Shown: one piece after another, positions 1 to 11,781 of the stretch
Layout of the letters: each line of letters starts with the position of its first letter
How positions within the stretch are numbered: position 1 is the first letter of the stretch
NCBI RefSeq assembly: GCF_000470775.1
Contig: NC_022438.1
Location: 2,232,001-2,296,000 of the forward strand
DNA: 64,000 bases
DNA from: Leifsonia xyli subsp. cynodontis DSM 46306
GTDB taxonomy: Bacteria; Actinomycetota; Actinomycetes; Actinomycetales; Microbacteriaceae
Direction: 5' to 3'
Translations under genes and position numbers: made by a program
Notes under the pieces: model-generated
Seen by the model: only the letters and a program-made list of their open reading frames with translations
Told to the model about the DNA's origin: nothing
Databases searched by the model: none

Positions 1-1930
<1,930 letters not shown>

Positions 1931-2003
1931 GGCACTCCAGAAGTCACGGGAGTTCCCATCCTACCGGCCGGGGGTATGCCTGGGCGTTCATGTGACGATG
2001 GCG

Positions 2004-2600
2004 TCAGGAGACCTGACGCCGGCCCTCGAACGCGCGGCCGAGGGTGACCTCGTCGGCATACTCCAGATCGCCGCCGACCGGCAGACCGGAGGCGAGACGC
2101 GTGACGCGGACCTCCAGCGCGGTCAGCAGGCGGCTGAGGTAGGTCGCCGTCGCCTCGCCCTCGAGATTGGGGTCGGTCGCGATGATGACCTCCTGCACGG
2201 TCCCGTCGGCGAGACGCTGCATGAGCTGCCGGATGCGGAGGTCGTCGGGGCCGACGCCATCGATTGGGCTGATGGCGCCGCCGAGGACGTGATAAAGCCC
2301 ACGGAACTCGCGCGTGCGCTCGATGGCGACGACATCCTTCGCTTCCTCCACGACACAGATCAGCGCCGGGTCGCGACGCGGATCGCGGCAGATGGAGCAG
2401 GTGGCCTGCTCCGAGACGTTGCCGCAGATCTCGCAGAACCGCACCTTGTCGCGCACTTCCAGCAACACCTCGGCCAGCCGGGTGACATCGAACGCCTCGG
2501 TCTGCAGGATGTGGAACGCGATCCGCTGCGCCGACTTCGGCCCGATCCCCGGAAGGCGTCCGAGTTCGTCGATCAGCTCCTGGACGATGCCCCCGTACAC
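2004..2600 (-). CDS. recR: Recombination mediator protein RecR
   Basis: Acts with RecF/RecO to load RecA on gapped DNA. The 198-residue length is standard. In order: an N-terminal helix-hairpin-helix (about residues 14-32, [17 protein letters not shown]), a four-cysteine zinc finger (Cys56, Cys59, Cys68, Cys71), and a Toprim domain starting near [14 protein letters not shown] (about 83-96). The start is GTG at 2600, three bases after the dnaX stop, so it is co-transcribed and probably translationally coupled with dnaX, a widespread bacterial arrangement. Intact. Confidence 0.95.
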   Translation of the reverse strand: MYGGIVQELIDELGRLPGIGPKSAQRIAFHILQTEAFDVTRLAEVLLEVRDKVRFCEICGNVSEQATCSICRDPRRDPALICVVEEAKDVVAIERTREFRGLYHVLGGAISPIDGVGPDDLRIRQLMQRLADGTVQEVIIATDPNLEGEATATYLSRLLTALEVRVTRLASGLPVGGDLEYADEVTLGRAFEGRRQVS

Positions 2601-2603
2601 GGG

Positions 2604-5081
2604 TCACCGCGTCCCCGGGTTGGACGGAGCGGGCTGCTCCTCGAGGAAGGTCGCCCCCAGGATCTCGCGGACGACAGCCTCGCCATAGCGCTGCGGGGCC
2701 TGGAAGGTGGGGGTGCGCGTACCGGTGGCCGGTGCGGCCGCAGGAGCGGTGCGCAGCGCCGGATGCTGCGCCGGAGCCGTGGACGGGGCAGGAGCCGAGC
2801 CAGCGGGAGGAGGAGGGACAACCGCTCCGTCTTCGTCGGGCTCCTTTGGGAAGTCGGGCTCCTCCGGGAAGTCGGGCTCGAACGGCGGCTCGGTCTCCTC
2901 CGGCGGAACATCGTCGGAGAGAGGCGTGTCACCGCGGGGCGGGATGCCGGCTCGGGATGCGACTGGAACAGCGGCGGGCTCGGGCCGTTCGAGGGTCACG
3001 ACAGCGGACGCCGCCCCCACCGGTTCCGCAACAGGAATGGCGACGGTCGCCCACTCAGTCACTGGCCCGGAGGACGGCGCGGCGGCCGAACGCGATGCCG
3101 CCCGGGCGGCTCCCGACGCCTCCGCGCCAGCGTCCGCCGCGACGCCGGACCCGGAGATCTCGGGCGGAGCCTTCGCCGACGGCGACGCACCGGGCGCCGG
3201 GCGTCCCGACACCGGCGATCCCGAGGACAGGTCTTCGGAGGCGAGGCGATCGGGAACGCCGTCCGACGGTCCCCCGCCCCCGTGCGGCGCAGCGCCGGGG
3301 CCGCCCGCCCCGGGCCAGGCCTCGGCCGCGGGAACCGCCTGCGCACCCGGGCCCGACGAACCGGAACCGCCGTCGGCGCGGGCGATGAACTTCACCCGGA
3401 TTCCCAGGATGTCCACGATGGCCTGGCGGAGATACTCGCTGACGCCCTGGGTGCCCGGCGACGGAGGCTGCCGGAAACTCTGGACGTCGTTGTCGCTCGG
3501 GAAGGACAGCGTGAGCACGTCATCGCTGAGGGCGCGCACCTGTGCGGTGAAGACGACCATCCAAGCGCTGCGTTTGGCGCGCTGGACAGCATCCAGAATC
3601 TGCGGCCAAGAGTCCTTGACCTGCTGCGTCGTCACCGGACCGATCGGCGGCGCGGTGACGGCTTCGGCCGGAGCGACCGCTGCAGGCTCCGGCTGTGGTT
3701 CCACCACCGCATCCGGCTCCGGCGCAGCTTCCTCGGCCCTCGCCGGCTGCTCCGTCCTCGCCGGCGGCTGCACCCCCGCAGTCGGCTCCGCCTTCGCAGC
3801 AGGCTCCGCCGCACGAATCGCCGGGGGCTCCGGAGCGGGCGCGCTGCGGGTCGCCGGCGCCGCAACCGCAGGCGCCGTGCCCCTCGTCGGCCCACCGCCC
3901 GCGGCATCGCTCACGCCCACCCGGCGCTCCAGCCGCTCGACCCGGGCCAGCGCACCGCGCTCGGTGTCGTCGCCCGACGGCACCAGCACACGGGCGATCA
4001 TGAGCTCCAGGTGCAGGCGCGGCGAGGTCGCGCCGGTCATCTCGGTCAGCGCGGCGTTCACGATGTCGGCGGAGCGGCTGAGCTCGGCCGCACCGAACAT
4101 CATCGCCTGCATGCCCATCTTGTCCAGTTCGTCGGCGGGGACGCCTCGGAGGACGGCGGCGGCGCCCTCGACGCTGGTCGCCGCGACGACGATCAGATCG
4201 CGCAGACGTTCGAGCAGGTCGTCCACGAAGCGGCGCGGGTCCTGTCCGGTCTGGATGACGCGGTCGACGGCCGCGAAGGCCCCGGCCGCATCCCGGGCGG
4301 CAATGGCGTCCACGACCTCGTCGAGCAGAGCCGCGTGCGTGTAGCCGAGGAGCGCGACGGCCCGCTCATACTCGATGGAACTGCCCTCGGAGCCCGCCAT
4401 CAGCTGGTCGAGCAGCGAGAGGGTGTCGCGGGGCGAGCCGCCGCCGGCGCGGACGACGAGCGGGAGCACGCCGGGCGCGACGGTCATCCCCTCGCTGTCG
4501 CAGAGGCCCTGGACGTACTCGAGCATCTGCGCAGGGGGGACGAGCCGGAACGGGTAGTGGTGCGTCCGGGAGCGGATGGTGCCGATGACCTTCTCCGGCT
4601 CCGTGGTCGCGAAAATGAACTTCACATGCTCCGGCGGCTCCTCCACGATCTTCAGCAGCGCATTGAAACCCTGCGGCGTGACCATGTGCGCTTCATCCAG
4701 GATGAAGAGCTTGTAGCGGTCGCGCGCCGGCGCGAAGATGGCGCGCTCGCGGATGTCGCGGGCGTCGTCCACACCGTTGTGGCTCGCGGCGTCGATCTCG
4801 ACCACGTCGAGCGAGCCGCCGCCATCGCGGCTGAGTTCGACGCAACTCGGGCAGGTGCCGCACGGGGTGTCGGTGGGCCCCTCGGCGCAGTTGAGGCAGC
4901 GGGCCAGGATGCGCGCGGAGGTGGTCTTTCCGCACCCGCGCGGCCCGGAGAACAGATACGCATGATTCACCCGGTTGGTGCGCAGCGCCGTCCTGAGCGG
5001 ATCGGTCACCTGCGACTGGCCGATCATCTCGGTGAAGGTGTCCGGCCGGTAGCGGCGATAGAGAGCGGTGACCACCCCCAC
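2604..5081 (-). CDS. dnaX: DNA polymerase III subunit gamma/tau
   Basis: Clamp-loader ATPase of the replisome. The 825-residue protein has the AAA+ Walker A motif GPRGCGKT (residues 46-53), the zinc-binding cysteines of the family (Cys65, Cys74, Cys77, Cys80) and Walker B with LDEAH. After about residue 380 comes a very long Pro/Ala/Glu-rich tail typical of actinobacterial tau, interrupted by the conserved PolC/DnaB-binding segment (about 480-560). The start is GTG at 5081; a second GTG two codons later gives the more usual VTALYRRYRP start. First gene of the dnaX-recR unit. Confidence 0.95.
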   Translation of the reverse strand: MGVVTALYRRYRPDTFTEMIGQSQVTDPLRTALRTNRVNHAYLFSGPRGCGKTTSARILARCLNCAEGPTDTPCGTCPSCVELSRDGGGSLDVVEIDAASHNGVDDARDIRERAIFAPARDRYKLFILDEAHMVTPQGFNALLKIVEEPPEHVKFIFATTEPEKVIGTIRSRTHHYPFRLVPPAQMLEYVQGLCDSEGMTVAPGVLPLVVRAGGGSPRDTLSLLDQLMAGSEGSSIEYERAVALLGYTHAALLDEVVDAIAARDAAGAFAAVDRVIQTGQDPRRFVDDLLERLRDLIVVAATSVEGAAAVLRGVPADELDKMGMQAMMFGAAELSRSADIVNAALTEMTGATSPRLHLELMIARVLVPSGDDTERGALARVERLERRVGVSDAAGGGPTRGTAPAVAAPATRSAPAPEPPAIRAAEPAAKAEPTAGVQPPARTEQPARAEEAAPEPDAVVEPQPEPAAVAPAEAVTAPPIGPVTTQQVKDSWPQILDAVQRAKRSAWMVVFTAQVRALSDDVLTLSFPSDNDVQSFRQPPSPGTQGVSEYLRQAIVDILGIRVKFIARADGGSGSSGPGAQAVPAAEAWPGAGGPGAAPHGGGGPSDGVPDRLASEDLSSGSPVSGRPAPGASPSAKAPPEISGSGVAADAGAEASGAARAASRSAAAPSSGPVTEWATVAIPVAEPVGAASAVVTLERPEPAAVPVASRAGIPPRGDTPLSDDVPPEETEPPFEPDFPEEPDFPKEPDEDGAVVPPPPAGSAPAPSTAPAQHPALRTAPAAAPATGTRTPTFQAPQRYGEAVVREILGATFLEEQPAPSNPGTR

Positions 5082-5327
5082 ATGCTACTTGCCACGACCG
5101 ACAATGGGGTCAGTCTGAGGGGACCCGCCGACCTCGAAGGTGGTATCCGCGCCGCGCTAGGAGTTGTCACCGACAAGCGGCTCCTCCGTCGCCATATCCC
5201 CCTCTATCCAATCCTGCCGCGTCCAATAGATCCGGGATTTGTGCGATTGATTGACTACGCCAATCCAGAGGAATGGACATCAAAGTCAATGACCTTAAAG
5301 CCTGATTTACTCTTAGTAATAGAATAA
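5082..5327 (+). other. Inter-operon gap with a weak 81-codon open frame
   Basis: Between the dnaX start and the convergent barstar gene there is one open frame (ATG 5082 to stop 5327) with no recognisable domain. Its ATG overlaps the dnaX start region and no ribosome site is visible. GC content drops sharply after about 5170, continuing into the barstar gene. It may be the tail of a lost gene or simply non-coding DNA brought in with the toxin tip. The coding call is weak. Confidence 0.2.
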
Positions 5328-5345
5328 ACCCAAGGCAATTCAGGT

Positions 5346-5804
5346 TCAGTCGATCTCCATTTCTCGGACTAAATCAAGCGTGGCTTTATTTTCGTGTTCA
5401 CCTACTGCCAGCACAGTAATAAAAGCCAGGGCGGCGTGACCCCACCATCCTCCCTGATTCACCGGGTTCGCCCACGATTGTTGAGCCGATCTTATCGACT
5501 GGCCGAGCATCGGGCGCTTTTCTGGCTCATCTACCAGAAGCCGTGAGGGACAATCAATAACGAGGACTATTCCTGATCGAAAATCAAGCTCTACTGGGTC
5601 GGAAAGAAGCTCATCGAAGGCATCCCAATTTCTCCCAAAGTAGTCAGGGAAACGCAATGCACGTGAGAACTCTTCGAACATGTCTTTGACAGTCACACAC
5701 TCCATCGCTGAGAGTTGGACTATAACAAGACCGTCGCGGTGAGCGTCGGCAAGAAAACCATCCAACTCCAACGATGATTTGTGAAAGATAAGAATCGGCT
5801 TCAT
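5346..5804 (-). CDS. Barstar-family immunity protein
   Basis: Predicted cytoplasmic inhibitor of the RNase tip encoded just upstream. The 152-residue protein carries the barstar signature FPDYFGRNWDAFDELLSD (about residues 52-69) after an N-terminal beta-strand/helix segment, and is longer than classical barstar (about 90 residues) at its C-terminus. Its ATG (5802-5804) begins one base after the Rhs stop codon and follows a G-rich ribosome site (GGGGGG), so it is coupled to the toxin. GC content is near 47%, far below neighbouring genes, suggesting the toxin tip and immunity gene arrived as a cassette. The family match is by eye; partner specificity is inferred from position. Confidence 0.85.
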   Translation of the reverse strand: MKPILIFHKSSLELDGFLADAHRDGLVIVQLSAMECVTVKDMFEEFSRALRFPDYFGRNWDAFDELLSDPVELDFRSGIVLVIDCPSRLLVDEPEKRPMLGQSIRSAQQSWANPVNQGGWWGHAALAFITVLAVGEHENKATLDLVREMEID

Positions 5805-5805
5805 A

Positions 5806-8800
5806 TTAGCCCCCCGCAGCACTAGGAAATTTAACAAATGAATTGTAGTGATCGGGCGTATAGTAAGCGCTTCCATCGCTACCTGTGACTGAACGCTGCC
5901 CTCCTCTGTCAACATCCGGGATCCGGGGATTTACGTCCCCCTCCCGATAGCTAGGGCCGTCTGGCAACGCGCCCTCCCTATTGCTAAAGTTTCGGCCTCC
6001 CGCATATCCAGACGGCGGCTTCCCTGTGCTCTCTACAACGTCATCAACCATGGCCGCCTTCGCAGTGGCTGGGCCAAGAGGTGTCGGGGGATTTCTAACA
6101 GGAGCCCTCACGCTGCTAGCAGCGGTTTCTGCTTTTGCGGCTGTGTTCCCAGCGGTGTTGGTTATGACTTTGGATGCGACCGCGCTGAGGGCTTTCCCAG
6201 CCACAGCACCCACAGCCCCACCAACAATACCGCCGACCGCGCCACTCGCGACCGCTGAAGCGAACCCCGCCCCGGTCTTCTTCCCGGGCTTCAACCCGTA
6301 GGTAACCGCACCACCAACCGCACCAGCACCCAGGATCACCGCCCCACACACCCCGAACGTAACCGCAACACACCCCGCCGCACCCGCGATCGCCGCACCA
6401 ACCGCAACAGCCGCCACAACACCCGCACCGATCGCGGCGGCTTTCTGCCAGGTCTTCGGGCTCCAGCTCCAGGGGTTCCACCATTGCTCGGACTTCTTAC
6501 CCGAGCTGCCCTTCGCGCTGGACTTGTCCGTCTTCGAACCACCCGCCACGGCTTTCGGCTTCGATTTCGCGCCGGCCGATTTCGCTGCCGCAGGTTTCCC
6601 CTTGGACTTGTTCGTCTTGGGTTTCAGCCCAGACGGGTCACTGGTAGTGACCGGGTTGTTGTGGGAGTAAGAGTACCCGTTCGACTGCTGCGGGTCGGTC
6701 ATGTCCAGGATCGGGTCGACGGAGAGGAACTTCCCGATCACCGGGTCATACGCCTGAGCACCCAACTGCGTAAGCCCAGTCATCACACTGGTGGGCTTGT
6801 TCAAATACCCATGCTGGCTCCCCCACACGGTTTGAGGCCCGCGCGCGTTGCCGTAGGGGTCAGCGAAGCGGCGGGTGACCTGCCCAGTGGACTGATTCAC
6901 CGCGAGATCCTGCGTACCGTTCATGTCACCGGACAGCCACGTCACAGTGCTGCCGGACACCCCAACCTTGGTGGAGCGTTCCGCAACAGTCACCCCCGCC
7001 ACCGAATACGTCCGGGTCGCGGACGCCGCACTCGCGCCAGGCGCGAGCGTCACTTCGGTCTCCCCCACGAACAGGGTCGTCCCAGCCTTCGGATCCGTCT
7101 GCAGCAGCACGTTCCCGTCAGCGTCATACACCCGGGACTGGGTACCGTCTTTCGTGGACACCGAGGCGAGCTTCCCGGACTCATCCCACGTCAAGGTCTG
7201 CCCCGGACGCGTCACAGTGTTCCCGGCTGCGTCGTAGTCGTACTGTCCACCGGCCACACTCGTCACCGCGTGCGGACGCGCGGCACCCGCCGCCGGATAC
7301 GTGTAGCTGGTGGTGGTGTCCCCGGCTGTGGTGTGCGCGGTGGTGGAGGTGCGGTTCCCCGTCAGCGGGTCGACCGTGTAGCTCGTCCAGTACGGCGCCG
7401 CCCCACCCAGCCCGGCCGTGGTGGGGGTGGGTGCGCAGTCGCTGCTCTTCGGCGTCCACGCTTCGGTGAGCTGGTGGAGGTAGTCATAGCGGAAGCACTG
7501 CGTATCCGCGCCGGCCGCGCCGGTGGTGGAAGAGGTCGGTTTGCCCTTAGCCAACGTGTCGAACGACCACGACGCCAGCAACGCACCACTGGTAGAATCG
7601 GAGTATTTCGCCGTCTTCCGGTTCAACTGGTCATACGTGTACGCCAACACCTGCCCGCGCGCGTCCGTGGTGGACAGCACATTCCCCGCCAGATCATAGA
7701 CACTCACCGTGCGACCGGAGTCCGGGTCGTCGGCGACAACCTGGTTGCCTTTCAGGTCGTACTGCCACGCCCACCTATTGCCCGCAGGATCGACCATGCC
7801 GGTCATCTTCCCGCCCGGGTTGTACTCATACGTGGTGGCCAACCCGGCACCAGCGATCCCCGCTCCCTGGTACTGGACCAGCTTCGTCTTCTCCCCCCGC
7901 GAGTTCGTGAACGTACTCGTCGGGGTGCCCCCAGCCGGTGGCACCATATCGGTGCGATCCGCCCCCGGATACGCATACCTCGTCCGGGACGTCTCATCCC
8001 CATACGTATACAGAACACTCGCGGTAGTCCGCCCCGCCGCATCGAACACCGTGTCCGTGCGGGAAGGCACCTGAGCCATACTCGTCGGCACGAACAGCTT
8101 GCCATTCGGCGCCTCGGTCGCCCAATACGGCCTCGTGGTCGACACCGTCCGACCCTGGGAATCATAAGCCGTGTCCGTGTTCACCCCACCGGAACCGACC
8201 GCGGGCGCCTGCGACTGCACCAGACGGCCGAGACCATCGACCACCTCGATCGTGGTCTTCGTCCCACCCGGGATCAGCGTCTTCGTCGTCACCGTCGATG
8301 CCTGCGTCTGCGACACCCCATAGGCGAACGCGCTCGACGGGGAGGAGGCGTTGTCCGCCTGCGCCCGGTTCGGGAGCCAGACTGCGGTGCGGCGGCCGAG
8401 CGCATCGTACGTCGCCGAGGTGACCTTCCCGTTTTCATCCGTCACTGACAACTCCGCGCCGCGTGCCGGATCCAGCACCGTGCTCGATACCCACCCGACC
8501 GGATTCGTGGTCTCCACCCTCGTCGTCGGGCCCCCCGTAGTGGCGGGCGTGTAGGCGGTCTTCGACACCCGCCCCAACACATCCGTCACCTCAACCGGCC
8601 GCCCCAGGCCGTCGTACACGCTCGTGGAGGCGACCGTCCACGTCTTCGCCGCACCCGACATCTCGGTGACCGCCTCGGTCATGGTCACCTCCCCCCGCGT
8701 CGGCGCCGCACCGACCGCGGCCCCGTCGTAGGCGGTGCGGACTCCGCTGATCAGCCGATCCGCACCCACCGTTCCGGACTGATCACACGCCCCGGAGGTG

Positions 8801-11738
8801 GTCAGCACCTCGGAAACTGAACCGACCAGGTTCGCCGCCGCGTTCACCGCCGCATACACCGTCGTCGCACACGTCGCAGGCGCGTCACTGGACACCACCT
8901 GCTGCGTCACCGACAACCCCCACGCCCCCGCGAACGCCGTGGACGACGTCGTCGTCCGGCTCCCCCCAGTGGACACCGGCTCGCTGGTCACCACCGTCGC
9001 CTCACCGGTATACCACGCGGAATGGTAACCATTGCTCGCCGTCGCCGCCGACATCCACGGCGTCGTCGTGGTCGACACCACCGGACCCCCCCACCCCCAA
9101 CGTGGTCACCTGCTCCCGGACCCGCCCCGCAAAGGGACGCTCATCCGGCACACCCAACACACTCACGGCTTTCGCGCCGCCCGCGGGGGCGGCGCGGTCG
9201 CCGTTCAAGCCGCGGAAAAAGGTGTACTTCGTCACAGCCTGCCCCGCCGGATTCCCCGCACTCCCGACCCGCACCTCGGTGGAATCGAACCCAGCGAAAA
9301 CCGACCAGGAGCGCTTGTCCGCCGCAGACAGCGGGGAGTCGTTGTACCGCCACGCCGGCGTGCCATACAGGTAGGACTTCTCAACCGCGGGAGACCCCGC
9401 ACCACCGTGTTCGGGTTATCGATCACACTCGTGACCACATACTTATGGAACAGATCCTGCTGAACTGCTTGCGGCGGCGTCACCGCCGGACTCCACCACT
9501 GCGAGTAGCAGCGTTTCGTATTATTCTGCGGATTCGCGAAAATCGCCGCCCGATCCCCCGGCACACACTCCTGCCCCGAATAATTCACGCTCACCGTCGC
9601 ACCCAGCTCGGTCTTGATCGAAGAGATCCGCCACTTATCCAACGGCACCAACCCGTCGATCGCCCACACCCGATTCTGCATCGTCGTCCCCGCAAAACTC
9701 ACGGTCGGCTCCGTCAGTGACGTGCCGTTGCTGTAGCCGGTGTGGGTGATGCTGTCCAGCCACAACGCCGCCGACGTGCCATCGCCGGGGGCGGGGAACG
9801 ACTGCTTGAGCTCCTAGGAATCCACATCCTTGTACGACCCACCCGTGAGGACCTGGGTCTTCACGCTGGCGAGCTTCGAGGTGGTCCAGAACGTCGGGGA
9901 AATCTGGGTCGCGCACGAACCCGAGGTGCAGAGCTGGTCGAACGGGACATCCGGATACGCCGCCGCATTCACCGGCTTCACCGCGTTCCCGGCTGTCGGC
10001 TGGGCCATGCACGACTCACCACCCGGATCCGAGCAGCGACCATTCCTGTCATAGGTGTCATAGGAGAAGAACACCTTCCCGCTGGCCGCGTTCGCCCCAT
10101 AGACGGTACGGTGCTGGAGGTCAGGCCGTACTCGATGTGCTCCAACTCACCGCCCCGCGTATAAGCGGTCGCCGTCGACCCGTTTTTGGCGTAGAGGTTC
10201 GTTTGCGCGTTGTAATAGAACGCCTCCGCATTGCCGTGAGTGTCCACCACGTAGTCGAGGTTCCACCGCCACCCCAAGGTGCAGGACGACGCCGCGTGAC
10301 ACGGCTCCCCGACATCGTTCCCGAACACCGGAACACTCCACGCACTATTCGTCACCGGCTTCCCCGCACTCCAGCCAGGAAGCTGATTCAGGCCGAAGAA
10401 ATACTGGGTCCCGTCCGTGGTCGTCATCTGCCAACACGCCGTGTCCGAGGTGCCATTCGCGGCACACAGTCCACCCTTGAGCTCCGTGAAGCGAGTGCCG
10501 TCATCATTGCCCAACCGGTACTGATTCGACCCCGCAACCTGGATCAACTCACCCGAATGCCCCGCGAACGACACTGACGCATTCGCGTTCTTCCAACACA
10601 GGTCCCCACTCGTCCTCACCGCACCACTCGGCCCATCATCCACCGCACACCCCACATAAGAACGCTCGATGAACCCACCCCCCGCCAAAGACCACCCCTC
10701 ACCGACCGCCGACGGCTGATTATTCGTCGACCCCGTCAACCCATCCACCGACTGCGAATCATACGACAACGAAAGATCCGGAGAAGGACCAGCCGCAACC
10801 GGCGGCACCCGCAACGGATACTCCCACGTGAACGTCCCCGTCTGCGCCGACACATCCCACTCACTCGACGGCCTCAACGACGTCGCCGTGAAATCCCCCG
10901 TCCCCCTCCCACCAACCGGCGCCGCCAACGGTATCAACAACACCGGCGCCGAAGACAACACCGGCGCAAGCACCACATCCCCACCCTTCGCCTGGACAGA
11001 CGAGGGGACCGAGTCGGCTGCCTCCACCACCGCCTTCGCGGACTCCGGCGGCTTCACCCCGTCCACCTGCACCCACCGGGCACGCGAAGCATAATCCGCA
11101 CCAAACACCGCATCCAACAACCGCGACGGAACACGCACCCCCACCGACGCCTCACCCTTGCCCCCATCCACCCGCTTCAACTGAACGACCGGGCCGGACA
11201 CACCGAGCTTCTTCGCCCGCTCAGCACTCAAAAACCGTGCCTCAACCTTCCCCGCACTATCCCTCGCCGCAGCCTTCGCCTTCCCCTTACGGGAGACATC
11301 GAGTTGCTTCCTCGCATCCCGAACCGCAACAGGATCCCCCGCCGCAGCCACCGCCACCCCCGACCCACCCAACTCACGCCACGCACCATCCACCACCGTG
11401 GCCCGACCACCACCAACAGAATCGACAACCACCGCACCCAAACCCGCCGAACCATCAGTGACAACCTCATACACCCCCGACAACGCCTCAGCAGACACAA
11501 CTGGCGCCGACACCGGAGAAACACCACCCCCAACCTCGACCCCCGACGCCAGAGAACCCTTCACAACCTTCTCCGACACCAACGGAACCGGCCTCTCACC
11601 AGCAAACACCGGCACACCCTGCACAATCGCCACCACCAACGCCGCAACAGTCGCAACACCGATCGCAGCACGGCGACCAACCACCCCACGGCGACCAACC
11701 ACCCCACGGCGAATAGAACGAGAAGAATCACGCTTCAT
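5806..11738 (-). pseudogene. Rhs-repeat polymorphic toxin with guanyl-specific RNase tip, disrupted
   Basis: A single long Rhs/YD-repeat gene read in four pieces. ATG at 11738 opens a twin-arginine-like, hydrophobic N-terminus (an 18-bp unit repeated at 11671-11706 encodes RRGVVG twice). The frame shifts near 10110, meets TAG at 9814-9816 (SYKDVDS-stop-ELKQ, where Trp is expected), shifts near 9400 and again near 9090, then stays open for 1091 codons to TAA at 5806. That last piece has many YD repeats, the Rhs core end (DPIGKFLSVDPILD-like DPVIGKFLSVDP), hydrophobic glycine-rich segments and a C-terminal microbial RNase domain with catalytic Glu in SNREGALP, Arg in GGQRSVTG and His in YYTPDHYNSF. 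In the RNase Sa/barnase fold these three residues cut RNA after G. The tip is intact although the secretion and shell parts are broken. Confidence 0.88.
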
Positions 11739-11781
11739 TAGGAATCTTTCTGAACTCAACGAAATCACGCAGGAAAACAGG

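Noticed and set aside
6484..8448. A 654-codon plus-strand frame opposite the Rhs gene
   Set aside because: Arg/His-rich antisense of YD repeats; no domain or start signal.
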